Source of the DNA: Anthostomella pinea
Taxonomy: Eukaryota > Ascomycota > Sordariomycetes > Xylariales > Xylariaceae
Direction: 5' to 3'
DNA: 64,000 bases
Assembly: GCA_963556695.1 (NCBI GenBank)
Contig: CAUWAG010000010.1
Location: 4,898,001 to 4,962,000, forward strand
Shown: piece by piece, positions 34,429 through 46,890 of the stretch
How the letters are laid out: every line of letters starts with the position of its first letter
Position numbering within the stretch: the stretch's first letter is position 1
Position numbers and translations under genes: made by a program
Notes under the pieces: model-generated
Databases searched by the model: none
Told to the model about the DNA's origin: nothing
Seen by the model: only the letters and a program-made list of their open reading frames with translations

Positions 34429-35377
34429 CTGGAAATAATGGCTTTCATGACCATCTAGGATGAGGAGGCGTTTATCGGCAGTCATATGCAGTCTGGTATA
34501 CTTATCAAAATGCTGAATTCATTTCAAACTGATCTCATTTGTAGTCTATCCGTTGTCAGACACGGCCACCTTCCAATCGCGTGGTAATCTTGTGTCGCAA
34601 TACCATGATGCGAGGTGGGTTTTGCCCTGTAGAATAATGAACGGCGGGACCACCCATCCATCAGCATTGATAACAGAGATTGCTGTAAACCATTCTTTGT
34701 TGCTTTGCTGAGCTTGTCTAGGCCTGCCACTTCTTTTGGTGCTTGTGATGACCATGCCAGACCCAATAATGCCCATCATAAACCCAGTCTCATCAAAGTT
34801 GTAAATGTCCGCGTCTTGGATACCATGTTTTGCAATTACTGCTACAACTTAGCAAAACCACGCGCAATATGCGTAAAGATCTCTATTCAAGACCCTCTGG
34901 TAGTCCATCCTCCAATAAAAACGCCTCCGGAGGCCTGGTATGCGTGAAATGAAGTTCTGTATCCAGTTCTTTCCAATGTGTCCAGCCCTACGTGCCGCCA
35001 ACAATTGATTTGTCATATCTTCAACATAACTGTGCTGGGGTGGAAATTCTCGCGCATTCAGGTTAAGGATAAAGGAAAAAATAGCATTCTCTTTGGAAAC
35101 CGTAAGTTTCAAAGTATTGGGCATGCTGTCGCGTCGTGATGGCATTCCTTTGATTCTATTGCTCAAAGTGGAACAAGGTATGTTAAAGAGTTTCGCAAGC
35201 TGAAATATAGAAATATGAGGGTCACGTTGTTTAGCTTAAACAGCTAGCTGTAAGTTTGATTCATTGTAACGCGGTGCCATTGTTGTTGGTGGAGATATAA
35301 TATTTGAATCCTGTTGGTAAGAAAGTTCATTACGAGTGCCAATTCGCTTATAATGCCAACTCGATTGTCAGCTACGT
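34429..35377 (-). mobile_element. Truncated copy of the second pogo-like element
   Basis: About 950 bp matches 31,990-32,933 of the element to the left, with many C/T and G/A differences. It ends in the same TIR followed by TA at 35,378-35,379. The other half and the other TIR are missing. Its transposase fragment keeps parts of the DETGF-type region (around 34,780) and the HTH (around 35,150) but has stops near 34,538, 34,848 and 35,237. Confidence 0.88.
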
Positions 35378-35379
35378 TA

Positions 35380-36790
35380 ATATATTATATTATATAAATT
35401 TAACTATAGCTTTTTAAAACGTTGGAAAAGTAAAACTTTATTAATGGCTTTAAAAATTTTATTAACTAAAAAAGTCGGCTGAAAACGTTAAATATTATAT
35501 ATTAACGCGTTTTACTAAGTCACGCTAGTATTAAGACTAATATTATTTACATAAAATACTTTTATAATTTTTCATAATTATAAGCTACTTATTTAGCTTA
35601 ATTTATGAGGTTATAACTAGTATAAGTTTACTTAAAATGCTTTTTAATTTTATTAATGCGCTAACTTATTTCTTTAATACGCTGGTTAGAAAATTCCTTG
35701 AAATCTTTTTTCATACTAAATTAGCTCTCTTTTCAATATACGTAATAATATATATACATCTTTAATATTTTATAAAAACGCCTTTATAAGGTTATATTTT
35801 TATAAATACTGTAATAAGTATTATATTACAATATTAAACTCGTTTTTAGGTTACCAGTCTTCTTTAAATAATAAAATATAGCGTTATTTATTACTAATAC
35901 GAATTTCTGGTTCAAACAAGGTTTATCAAAAAGTATATATATTTTTTAACTATTTAAACAGCTAGCTATAATCGTTAAGCTTTAATATATAAAATTATTT
36001 TAAACATTGTTTATCACAAAAGTTAATACTATATTAAATCGATTTTTATAAGAAGTTGTATAATGAATAATATATATTCTTTTAATACTTGTTTATAACG
36101 GATATTATAATTCCTTTTATTAATGTTAGATTCAGTAATGAAGACGAATATATTAAACGTTTACGTTATTATTTAAAACTGGTAAAGGATTAAAAGGCTT
36201 TTGTTTTGCTACGTAATTATTACTTTTAGCTTGTTATTAACTTAATTAATGTTAATTAAGTGTTTAAATATCGTTTAAATAATAAAAAATTTGTTATAGT
36301 GTTTTTTAAAGAATTATTATATTTTGTTAAAATAAAGGTCAAACTTTAGAGTTAACTCGTTTAAAAACATTTGAATAATAATATTAACATATATTTAAAT
36401 GGTTAGAAAATATGTCAACCTTCTCAACTTAAAGGAATAGCTTTGAGGCGTTTATACGCCTACCTTTTGATTTTAAGCCCCTAAGTATCTTTTTCATAAC
36501 ATTATACTTTACTTAAAATCGTTCGATCGTTTTAATTAAATAGTTAAATATATTTTAAAGCTTTTTATTAAACTGGTCGCTTTTTACAAGCATTATATGT
36601 AAGTTAAATAATTATTACTTAGTTAAACGCTTGTTATTATAGCCGTAATAATTGCTTATCTTAAGATATTAAATATCAAAGAATAAAAGCAGCATAAAAG
36701 CGCGTATTAAGCATTTAATTGCTTAAAAATGCCAAAAAAATTAAAACAGCGTAAAAGTGTGTTGTCATTGGTTAAATGGTTTATAAAGGA
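35380..36790. repeat. AT-rich RIP-like block
   Basis: About 1.4 kb of AT-rich sequence without frames. It is the right end of the large transposon region. Confidence 0.75.
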
Positions 36791-37699
36791 TAATATCGTT
36801 GTCTGGTGGCAGCTTTAATTTTGGTGGGAGGTAGTAGCGATTTAGAGCGGGGCAGCGACACTTCGATTGAGAACGGCAGTAACTGTCTGTCTGTCAGACG
36901 CCGCTTCCTCCGAACGCCGCTTCCTCCGAACCCGACGCCGCTTCCTCTGAACGGAATGCCGCTCCCTCCGGAAGCGCCGTCGCCTGGCTCGTTGCGAAGG
37001 AGCGTTCAACAAACTATATCTACCCTCGACTCACTAGAGGACCCCATCAACGCTTCCTCGGTAAGCCATCGATGGGTCTTCTAGTAGATAATTGCATTTT
37101 CTAGAACCCTGAGAGCACCACTATCGTGAATACACCCCCTGCTCAGACCAGGAAGCTTGCTTGGCTGAAAGGTCAGGCTTTGCCCCATCACTGATCCATA
37201 ACAAGAGACCTTTTGCACTTTCTAAAAACAAGGCAGTACCCCGTCTCGAATGATGAAAAGGACCAAACAGAACTAATAATAGCATTGCAGGGCTTATACG
37301 AGACTTATGAAGACCCACGTGCTAGTCCTCAGGTCATCTGTGGTTGCTCAAGTTGGCCTCGATGAGTCTCAGCGCTGCCGTCTTACCCCCTACCAGACGT
37401 TAGCCAGCCCTTATGCCCGATGCCGCTCTTATATCCCATTAAGCGCAGTGCCCGTGCTAATACCACGTCCTATGTCCTATACCCCACGACCATTGCATGA
37501 GCGAATCCGGGAATAGCCTTGTGTCAGTCCAAAAGCAGGATGACCTTTACATGGGTAGTAATTCAACCTGAGTAAAAATCACATATAAAAAAGGCAATTC
37601 ACGATTTGGGCACGATGTTCCGCACATCATCTTGATTAACTCATAGGACTATGCTAATAATCCTATCTTCACATTCCCCTGGAAGATCGTCAGCTCACC
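36791..37699. other. Transition to normal composition, no gene
   Basis: The region contains the small GC-rich tandem repeat listed separately. No frame resembles a known protein. Confidence 0.55.
36895..36985. repeat. GC-rich short tandem repeat
   Basis: Three to four diverged copies of CGCCGCTTCCTCCGAAC follow one another, and the last part contains an inverted copy (CGGAAGCGCC). A related CCTCTGAACGG motif recurs twice near 51,100. Confidence 0.6.
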
Positions 37700-38005
37700 A
37701 TGAGCCCAGTCATCATAACGACAGGCAACGTTTGGTTCATCGCCGGAGCGAGCAGTGGCTTCGGCCGCGCCATCGGCTTCGAGGACCTTACGTGTGGTGA
37801 TGGTTGTGGCTACGTCGCGGAACCTAGCCAAGATGGCGGACTCAAAGGAAGTCGGGGCAATGATCTTGTAGCTAGACGTCACAAGCGACGATGCTACAAT
37901 CCTGGGCTGTCATGTAGCAGACAGTCGACGTCTACAGCAAAATCATCTATAGCATCAATGCCGCTGGGTACTCGCTTGAGAGCGTCATCGTTAAGATATC
38001 CTGTC
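37700..38005 (+). pseudogene. Short-chain dehydrogenase/reductase relic
   Basis: The start MSPVIITTGNVWFIAGASSGFGRAI carries the cofactor motif GASSGFG of classical SDR enzymes. After it the reading jumps frame: VATSRNLAKMAD and LDVTSDDATILG are found in a second frame with a TAG between them, and INAAGYSLESVI, matching the NNAG region, in another. At least two indels and one stop separate the fragments, and the catalytic YxxxK part is absent. It is a decayed 5' piece of a fungal SDR gene. Confidence 0.75.
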
Positions 38006-38933
38006 GACCTTTCGACTTCCCTCCCGTCTTGCTCGCATGGGTGTTGAGTCCTCCTGACAGTCCGAACTGTTGCTCTTGATAGCTCCAGGTGCGCTACCAG
38101 AGAAGCATAACTGCATATCGCTCATTCCCCATGTCCAGCACGTGGTCCCAGGCGCCATGGAAGGGAACGGATAGTCAGCAAGAAGAAGAAGGGGAAGAGG
38201 TGTCAACGCTCTCCATAACGAACAAAAAAGGGGGGGCCGCAGGTGGTGGATCACGGAGCCCACATAATCACCCTAGTGCAAAAATGACAAAAACATACAA
38301 CACCGGGGATTCGCTGGTCGTCACCGACCCAACTACTAATCCGGCGGTATCAGGCTTATTTAAGGCAGAGCGGACGGGATGCCAAGTTCTCCTGATCCTA
38401 TGGTCGTATGTGCCGAATTTTGGTGTTGAGGGGGTTTATATTCAAAATCCGTGACGCGTCCCCCTTTGCGCTGAATCGGCTTCGTTTCGCCCCAGTCGGC
38501 GCAGCAGGTAGTCAATACCACAGCGTCTTACCCAGGTCACCGTGCTCTATCCCACGCCTCTCTGGCAACGACCTTGTCCGACAAGAAGAGCTTAGACCGA
38601 GAATCATGTCAAACAACACCAAGCAGCAGCTCGAAGTGGAAGAAATGGAGGCTGCCTCTTATACCATCGGATATCGCATCAGGTCAGCAACATCAACGAC
38701 ATGGAAAAGGCCCTCGACAAAGGGTTAGATCCAACAACGTCCCGAACTCGTACCCGTCTGGACACAGAATGTGCCGATTTCTATTCCGATTTTATGCCGG
38801 AGACTTTTCTTGAAGTAGTAACTTGTCAGCTGGCTACAACATGGTGATGCGCCTCCCACATGTTTCGAGCTTGCTAGTAGGGTATATTATGCCCAGCCAT
38901 CTAGACCCCTTTTCTTCCCCTCCGGCTCTACTC
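38006..38933. other. No gene seen
   Basis: Frames here have no recognised homology. The right part is the 3' flank of the receptor gene. Confidence 0.5.
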
Positions 38934-40582
38934 TCACAGCGCATCCCAGTGCTTCGGCGTGATCCCAGACTGTTTGTCCGCCGCATCCGCAACATGCACA
39001 ATGACATCCGTCGTCTTGTGAATGCCCGAGTCCGACACGGCTTGCAGTTCGAGATCCGAACCGTTGCCACCTGCCGCTGTCGTCGTAATGCCATGTTCAC
39101 TCTCCCCGTCCCTATCCCCATTGAACGACAGATAGCCCCTGGAGTGTCCGCCCTGGCCCGTCGTGTTGCGCCACCCTTTCGAGTGCAGCGAGCGCGAGTT
39201 GCCGCCCCCGGCGGCACCGCTGGCCCCGTATGCGTAACGCGACTTATTGTCCGTGCTGCCCAGCGTCGAGCGCAGTCCCATCTTGTAGCTGACGAAGCGG
39301 AGCGCGGGCTGCATTGCTGGGAAACAGGCCGTCCAGAGACCGATATGGCCCTCGAGGTCGGTCCAGGGGGCGACACACGCTACTTTGTATGTACTATACT
39401 CTCGGTGAGCTTTCATTAGTGGTCTGATCCCCTCACGGGTCTGGATCGGGCTGTGGGGCCGGTTGCTGTGAGAGGAATAGGGGCAGCTGGGAGAAGGGAG
39501 TGTGCACTCACGTGTCAGTAGTGAAATCTGTGTTGATGTTTATGGCCAGTCTCACGATCCCAGTGACAATGCCGAAGATGCCGACACAGAATACGAGGAT
39601 CACTTGCACAGTTTTGGACGAGAATTTCATCTTGGAGTAGATCACCCAGATCGGCAGAACCATAAGCGAGATGTCGATTGCGATTCCCACGGCGCCGTGC
39701 GCCCAAAAGACCGGCGCTTCCTGTGATTTGGGTATGCACTGCCGGCCAGGGGCTGTGACGTTCCAGAGATCACTGTCCATTTTCTCCAGTCAGTTCTTAA
39801 CCGACATAGATCAGCAGAGGGGTCTGCATACGGGATGTGTTTGCACTCTGTCAACATAAAGAAGAATGCCATCATTGTGTTGGCGAACGTAACGAAGATG
39901 GTTGCATAAATGCCCCGGAGGTACCATTCTAAGTCACGATCATTAGCATAGGGATTTCTTAGCAATAGATGGACTGCTCGGAGAATGCATACTGTCATTG
40001 CTCAGGCGCGGATAGAACGACGCTACTGATATCCGAACCAGACCGACAGACGTAAAGTAGATCAGTTGCATGGTGGTGAGACGCTGCAGTGAGGTTCAGT
40101 ATTCTCGATGATTGAGCAAAAGTCTTGGCAGAAAGTGACGTACAGAGAAGAATTTTGGCAGCAGTTCAGGGGGAACTTCGTCCATGTGCGTGCCTGATCC
40201 ATAGTTGACAGCTGTGTGATTCCGAAAGCGACCAGGTTAGCCCCTTGCCCCTAAGCTGGACAAGTATTTTTGCAGAGCATACATACTGTGCGCTTCGAGA
40301 GCCGATAGAGTGACCAGCAGCGGCTATTATGCAGCATTAGCCGTCCATACTCTCCGTCTTCATCTGGCCCCATGGGTGACTTACATAAGTCAACGTCGCC
40401 AGCAAATCGTCGATACCCAGAGACTTGAGGAGGAATGTCCGCGCGTAGAGTCTAGTGACAAGGATCACAGTCGAGATGGCGATCAATGATGCGTTCAAAC
40501 TGACCAGTTCATCACCCCTGGAGTCAGGAGGCAGGTTCGCCCACGAGAAATTGCGCGCAGGCGATTGGGCCGTGGATTCCAT
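38934..40582 (-). CDS. Seven-TM rhodopsin-domain (PTH11-like) integral membrane protein
   Basis: Seven exons on the minus strand (40582-40385, 40323-40287, 40211-40144, 40083-39993, 39928-39832, 39772-39512, 39393-38934) sum to 403 residues in phase. The protein starts with a short extracellular N-terminus, then TM1 ([16 protein letters not shown]) and GIDDLLATL. It continues with YGSGTH, several more helices, a conserved [10 protein letters not shown] segment in the second large loop, [14 protein letters not shown], and a last helix near [14 protein letters not shown]. This order is that of fungal rhodopsin-domain proteins related to PTH11 receptors. The cytoplasmic tail is Ser/Gly-rich. Members sit in the plasma membrane and may sense surface or chemical cues. 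The ligand is unknown. All six introns keep GT-AG ends. Confidence 0.85.
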
Positions 40583-43136
40583 GATTAGCTGCGCAAAGGT
40601 ATCAATTTGGGAGACAGCCCGTGGTGAGGAGTGCCGAAAAGGTGACAAAATAAAGAAGGCAAGAAGGAGCGGAAGGGGAAGAGGCAGTCCGTTTTTCGAC
40701 TAAGGTATATGGGCTATAGCTTTTAGACTTTCAGAAGACAAAACGGCAGTCGACTGTCCATTGTCATCTCTAGCAAAATGAATGGCAATAGGGTGGGTTG
40801 AGAGCCACAATTCCATGCCATTCTTGTGGTATTTGAAGTCGTCATTGTCTCCTATCCCACAGTAGTTCGACGCCTCAACCCTAGGGCCGCCAGCTCGAGA
40901 TGCTTCAGCGCAAGGCATCTAATCATGCATGCGATGACTAGTTGGGCCAGTATTGATACCGCTTGTCTTTTGGCAGTCGGGGGATTTATCCAATGGCCAA
41001 TATCAAGCCAAGCAAACACCATCTTGTGCGAAGAGGCCGGCCTATCATCGCCTGCTGGGGCCTGGGTCTTTAAATCAGCAATGGACGGGAATCCTTGTAA
41101 AGCCATTTAGTCGATCCTCTAGAAGCACGCGGCTTCTGACCGTTCGCCTTGGCTACCCGTTTTGACATGTTCAGACCTTGCCGCATTGGCTTGGCGGACA
41201 TACCTCTTCACTGCGGATTGCGCGATCTAACAGTATCCCTGAGTGGCCGACTGGGCGTTGACAAGTGAAGAGAAACACTGAATGATATCTTTCGTGGCAC
41301 AATTGCTTCTCCCCAGCCCCTACGTGATAACTCCTTGATGTTCTACCTTGGACGAGTGAACGACTCGAATATATTCACGAGTCCATCGAAGGATACAAGG
41401 ATGAGTGTAGATGTCACCCATCCCTTATTTCACACTCCTTCTCAGTACTACCTTGTTAGAGGCACGCCGTCTCTCGAAGGGGCACGAGCCTCACTCACTA
41501 GCTTGAGTCATTATGCAGCGGGACGGTTGCCTATCGGTCCCGTATATGCTCCTCACTCCTGTCATTCGCGAACTTGTTTGCTAAATCCTAGCGCCAGTCA
41601 GTGTGGTGGACCCTGTCGCTTGACATCAGTAGTCTACCATAACGTCGGAAGACCTCGTTAGAGTCACCGAGGGAATCGGGCCCGAGGAAATCGGAACCGA
41701 GCGCATCCGTATCTATGACTCGCGGGCTTGGTTTCAGCTGCTTTAGCGGGGCTATACTTAGTCTCTATAGTCTGTCCGGAAACAAGTGTCCGTCGATGGC
41801 TTGCGATCTTAGGGTCGTGCTTTAGAGGGACTAGCACATGTAACGTTATCACACAGCGAATAGGATATGGAGGTTCACTGCTCTCGAATCACGACAGTTG
41901 GGTCAGTCGATGAGCCCACTCTGGGCCGACCACTGAGAGGGCATTGGCATCTTACTTCTAGAAATGATGGAATATTTGAATTTCTGCTTCAAGAAAATAT
42001 CTGAAGTGGAGGGTGTAGGCCTTTGAATAATGGTATTTAACAGGCCTCCCTATCGAAACTGGCCCACTGTCCATCTTCACAGGGGTTAACCTGTACTGTA
42101 TCTACATGCGCGACTCCATCCACTGGGATGGAGTCAATATGGGGTTCGGAAAAGGAACGGGATGTCCGCGCCCCAGAAGCAGGGTCCCATGCCCCAGAAC
42201 GAAGTGCGAGGACCCCTTAACGGGGCTCATATCATCGTGGGGGAGCCTCAAACTATCTGATTTAGCGTAGGTTATTCCGTTCCTGTTCTAGAGCCACAGC
42301 CATTGACGAACCGAAGGCCAAAGCCGCCAGACCGTGCCTGTGCGAACCCTACCAAGCTACCGGATTGCTTGGTCCTGCAATATCTCGGAACACATTGCTC
42401 CCTCGGTGGAACTATCGATAATATAAGGCCGTGGACCAACTCTTTACCCACAAATGATCGCCGGGTCACTGGTCGCCGATCTGCCGCAATCTGGTAGCCA
42501 TCTCAAGTTCCCCGAAAGGGATCCTTGTGTGTGGGCATAAGGGTCCTTGATCTTCATACTGCTACCTCCACCTCTACATAGCTTCGCACAATGTCGTAAT
42601 AGGGGGTCATGGGTTTTTCCATAGCTTCGCAAAACATAAAAAATAAAAGAGAGAAAATACCGATTGTGTAAAGAAGACGACGCTTCGTTCGCTGGAAGGC
42701 AGGAAGGATGTTATGGCTGTGGTGACCCACCGCTCTCACTTGTGTCTTTGTTCCTTTAGAGGTTCGTGGGTAAGGCAAAATTCCACAGCAAGGCAGTAGG
42801 AGTGGGCGCTTCCCCACCCTCCACCGTCCAAGGGGCTCGTGGGACCCCGTAGTTGTGGATGAGGGTTGAGTCGGGTTGGCCCCGAAGTCAACTTGCCAAA
42901 TCAATAGTGTTGCCAAGTGACCCATTTTCCTTTGTAGCTGGACTCTCATGCTGTTGCAGGAGATCGAGATACAGCCTTCATAAACAGATCACTGGCTCCC
43001 TGTAACCCGAGTCATACTGTTTCCTGGTGCCTTGTCTCATACTCATTCTACCCAATCGGGACTGATTATCACCTCTCGGGAGACGACCCCTCAAGACAAA
43101 CTCTAAACAAGAGACCGTCCAACCCAATCAGACACC
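40583..43136. other. Long intergenic region without a recognised gene
   Basis: About 2.55 kb. Frames near 41,335-41,661 and 42,554-42,949 are open, but their translations have no domain, hydrophobic pattern or codon signal I can support. The right end is the tyrosinase promoter. Confidence 0.5.
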
Positions 43137-44688
43137 ATGCGCTTGGCAATCCTGTCTTCTCTCGCACTCTTGGCCATTGCGCCGCCGAGTTCTGTCTTCG
43201 CAGAAGCTGATTGCAGTGAGCCACTTGTGCGGAAAGAATGGTAACCTCCCAGCGTGTCTGTACATGTCGGGAAGCGTACTGAATCCTTGTCTAGGCGGAC
43301 ATTGAGCAGCGAAGAGAAGCAAAGCTACCTCTCGGCTGTGCAGTGCTTGCAGAAAACCCCCGGCAAGACGTCCGATTCCTACCCCGGCGTCCAGTCCAGA
43401 TATGACGACTTCCAAGCCGAGCATATTCAAATGACCGACTTGGTCCACTTTGTTGTAAGTTTCACCTCTACAAAACACAACAGATGCATATGCTTACTGG
43501 GTTATCATAGGGCTTCTTCCAACCGTGAGTGGCGCTATGGCTGTGGATCACAAGAGCGACAACTCACGCTGGCTTCTGATATAGCTGGCACCGAATGTTC
43601 GTTGCTCAGTATGAGTCGGATCTTCGAAGTTGGTGCAATTATACTGGTGCTCAACCGTACGAATCCTATCTACCACACAAGCTGTGAGGCACTAACATAT
43701 AAGCAGATACTGGGGTGAGCGAGATAGCTGCAACCGGGCTTTGTTCCATACGTCTGACATAGTACAGACTGGTCCCTCGATGCTGTGTCCCCAGAGGCTT
43801 TCCTCAAGGCACCCGTGTTCGACGCAGTTGATGGATTCGGAGGTAAGATGAAGAGAAATATGTTTCGATCGATCACTGTAGGCTAACTGGCTAAGGCAAC
43901 GGGCCTTATGTCGATTCTGCCAACGATCCCTCTGTGGTGGCACACATTCCCGGAAAGACTGGTGGAGGTAACAGAACACACCTTGCCGAATGAACCGGTC
44001 AGCGCTGACCATATGTAGGTTGCATCACAGACGGGCCTTTCAAAGACCGCAAGGTCAGCATGGGCCCAGGTAAGAGTACGAAACTGAACCCGCATTGTCT
44101 GAGGCGTGACATCGCGCCCGAGTTCGCGGCTTCCAAGTTGAACAGCACAATGGTGGACTGGGTACTGTCCGCCGACAACTTCCTCGAATTCGACATCAGA
44201 GTCCAGGGTGGAATTTCTGCAGACGCCGCAACCTACCACGGCGGCGGCCATCGGGGCGTTGGTGGCGATCTTGGAGAAGTAAGTCTGGATGCAGAAAAGT
44301 CCTGACCTCAGAAGCATGAAACTGATCGCTCTCAACCGTCCAGATAGCGGATATTTATTCTTCCCCCGGCGACCCTTTATTCTTCATGCACCACGCGAAC
44401 ATGGACAGGCTCTGGCACAAATGGCAACACCTCGGTAAGTTGCGCCTCTCACGACTCCGGGACCAACGCTAACCTATATGCACAGACTGGGACACGCGCC
44501 AGTCAGACATTGGAGGACCGGACACCCAGTTTGCTTACCCGTTCGACTTCTTCGGGACCAACCCGTCATACGCAAACGTCACCCTCAACTACAAGATGAC
44601 TTACCACAACCTTGTCCCCGGGCCTTTCGTCAAGGTCCGTGATGTGATGGAAACTCAGAAGCATGGATTGTGCTACACTTATGAGTAG
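43137..44688 (+). CDS. Secreted short tyrosinase (type-3 copper oxidase)
   Basis: Ten exons (43137-43240, 43295-43454, 43511-43524, 43585-43656, 43707-43714, 43768-43842, 43896-43967, 44019-44278, 44344-44434, 44486-44688) total 1,059 bp, 352 residues. A signal peptide covers about residues 1-22. The CuA ligands are His78, His86 and His95 (in QPWHRM). The CuB ligands are His242 and His246 (YHGGGHRG) and the HH pair at 271-272 (FFMHHANMDRLW). Exons 3 and 5 are only 14 and 8 nt, yet they supply the conserved FFQPW and PYWDW residues, so both are needed. The enzyme oxidises phenols to quinones outside the cell. It lacks the long C-terminal lid domain of classical fungal tyrosinases, like the short secreted class. 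Confidence 0.9.
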
Positions 44689-45404
44689 AGGAGTTTTGTA
44701 CGGGGCAGAACCGATCATGCATGATGTTGGCATCACGCAGACGTTCGTTCGTATAGTCCCATCTTCGAAACGAGATAGTTTCTGGAGGATTCACGATGTT
44801 TACGAAGGAGAGATATACTGCTTGCGGGCGTCCTTTGGCCAGCGACAGCACTCGTTTAAAAGTATGCCCCATAGATAACAAGTTACACTATAGATTAATG
44901 GCCAACCCATATTTCAGCTGTAAAGGGATAAAAGGTCATAATACCCAGACACGTGGAGAAGCAAGTTGAGGTGATAACACTCTTGTTCGCTTGCTGACCC
45001 TCCTTTTCCATTGCCACACGTGGACAAGACTGTCCAGCCAATATGTGACCGCATACGGTACCGAAAGCCCACTCCCGCATTGGCAAGAGCCCACCGCCGA
45101 AGCTTGGGTATCCTCTTTTTCCAGGGGGGAAGGCCTAGGTCTGTCGTCTGCCTCGCCTCGCTCCTTTGCATGGTGGCGAGGGATCAGGACAGAGGCGCAA
45201 CCCTGCGTAGTTCGGCGCATCGGGCTGTGTTACTTTTGGGATACGGCGGCGTTCAGGAAGGGTCTCATAACGATTGATGACTTTCTCAATAGTAAGATGT
45301 GCCTGGTACCCCTGCCTACCTGCCGTTCGAAGAACTTGTGCGGTTTGCAAGTACTCCTTGACGCTCATAAAAAATACACATAGATCTCGCCGACTGGGAT
45401 CAGT
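44689..45404. other. Convergent 3' region, no gene seen
   Basis: This spacer lies between the tyrosinase (plus) and the hydroxyacyl-CoA dehydrogenase (minus). Overlapping frames around 44,936-45,383 are open but unrecognised. Confidence 0.5.
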
Positions 45405-46490
45405 CTAATAATCGTAGAATCCCTTCCCGCTCTTCTTCCCCAACCAGCCGGCATCAACCATCTTGGCTAACAGGACACTGGGCCGATACTTGGAGTCGCC
45501 CGTCTCCTGATGCAGGACCTTCATGATCGCCAGACACGTGTCGAGGCCAACGAAGTCGGCAAGTTGCAGGGGCCCCATGGGCACATTCGTGCCGTTCTTC
45601 ATGATGGAGTCGATGGAGTCCCGGTCTCCGACGCCCGTCTCCAAGCATATCACGGCCTCGTTGATGTAGGGCATCAAGATCCGGTTGGCCAAGAACCCCG
45701 GCGAGTCGGCGGACACAGAGGTGACCTTACCCATGGCCTTGCAGAATGCCACGGCGGTGTCCAGGGTCTCCGCACTGGTCTGCAGCCCGCTGATGATCTC
45801 CACGCCTTTCTGCACGGGCACCGGGTTCATGAAGTGCGTCGACACTACCCGGGAGCTTGCCGACGTGTCTGTCGGGTCCTTCGTCGTCGCGGCCGCGATC
45901 TTGGTGATCGATATGGACGACGTGTTGGTTGCCAGGATAGCGTGCGCTGGGCAGATCTCTGCGAGTTTGGCGAATATGTCGAATTTCAGCTGGGGGATCT
46001 CGGGCACCGCCTCGATGACGAAGTCCACCTTGGCCAGATCTTCCATGGCTATGGTGTGTGATAGCTTGGACCGGGCCTCGTCGGCCTGGTCTTGTGTAAG
46101 CCGTGACTTGGAGACATCTTTGGCCAGGAGTTTATCTGCGAATCATTGAGCCTACGTCCATCTGATTCTGGCCAGCTTGAAGTCTGGGCGGAGCGGTGAT
46201 ATACCTGCGAATCCCATCCCCTTATCCAGAGCAGCCTGTGACGTGTCTACCAGCGTGACTGTGACTCCAGCTCTCTGTGCGGCTACCAGAGCAATACCCA
46301 GGCCCTGAGAGGCGTGAGTGAGATGGTGACGACGGCGGGTCAACCACATGCGAAGGGAGCTTACCATCTGACCGGCTCCAATAACACCCAGGCTCTTCAC
46401 CTCAGCTGCATACCGCCGTGAGCTGGAGCTGAACTGTCTGGCCCGGCTTGCGAGCTGGAGAGCTCTTGTTCGTCCAATTGCGCTTGCCAT
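45405..46490 (-). CDS. Mitochondrial 3-hydroxyacyl-CoA dehydrogenase
   Basis: Three exons on the minus strand (46490-46365, 46304-46205, 46135-45405) give 318 residues, the usual size. The N-terminus is a mitochondrial presequence rich in Arg, Ser and Ala. The Rossmann motif is GVIGAGQMGLGIA (35-47), split by intron 1. Further marks are FVIEAVPE, ATNTSSISI, the catalytic His in STHFMNPVP, SPGFLANRILMPYINEA, GPLQLADFVGLD, and the terminal GKKSGKGFYDY. It oxidises L-3-hydroxyacyl-CoA with NAD+ in beta-oxidation. 3-hydroxybutyryl-CoA dehydrogenase is the closest alternative label. It is divergent from TOF1. Confidence 0.93.
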
Positions 46491-46654
46491 GGTGGATAGA
46501 GAAGTGCTACAGACATCCAGTGATGGATGATGGTCAACTGTCTCTCAAGACATTGGAATGGAGCTTTCCGTCAAGACCGGATAACCTCGGGAGACGGATA
46601 ATTGTGGAGATCGAAGCATCAGCTGCATCCACAGTTCCAGCGACGGACCCCTGA

Positions 46655-46668
46655 CGGTACATGTACCG
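46655..46668. promoter_or_regulatory. Palindrome CGGTACATGTACCG
   Basis: This is a perfect 14-bp inverted repeat in the 400-bp divergent promoter of the dehydrogenase and TOF1 genes. CGG half-sites pointing inward suit a fungal zinc-cluster (Zn2Cys6) dimer. That binding is inference. Confidence 0.4.
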
Positions 46669-46890
46669 CCGTACCGCATCTGCATGCAGTGGACAGCACA
46701 GGCCACCCTTTTGGACTGGCGCGTCGCGCTTTCCCACCTCCAAGTCGCGTCCATCGCGTTGGTCATTAAACAGTTGCAGCAGCCCACTAGAGCAGGAGCT
46801 TCAAACTTGGTCGATCTGACAATTCCATGAATGCGCCCGATTGACTGCGAATAAGCTTTGGAAACGAGGACGAAGTTCCTCACTCTCAAC

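Noticed and set aside
41335..41661. Possible gene of 108 residues
   Set aside because: No domain, signal, intron context or codon pattern supports it.
42554..42949. Possible minus-strand gene of 131 residues
   Set aside because: A single hydrophobic stretch near the end is not enough, and the rest is low-complexity without similarity I can name.
45011..45383. Overlapping open frames on both strands
   Set aside because: They lie in the convergent spacer between tyrosinase and hydroxyacyl-CoA dehydrogenase and show no motif.
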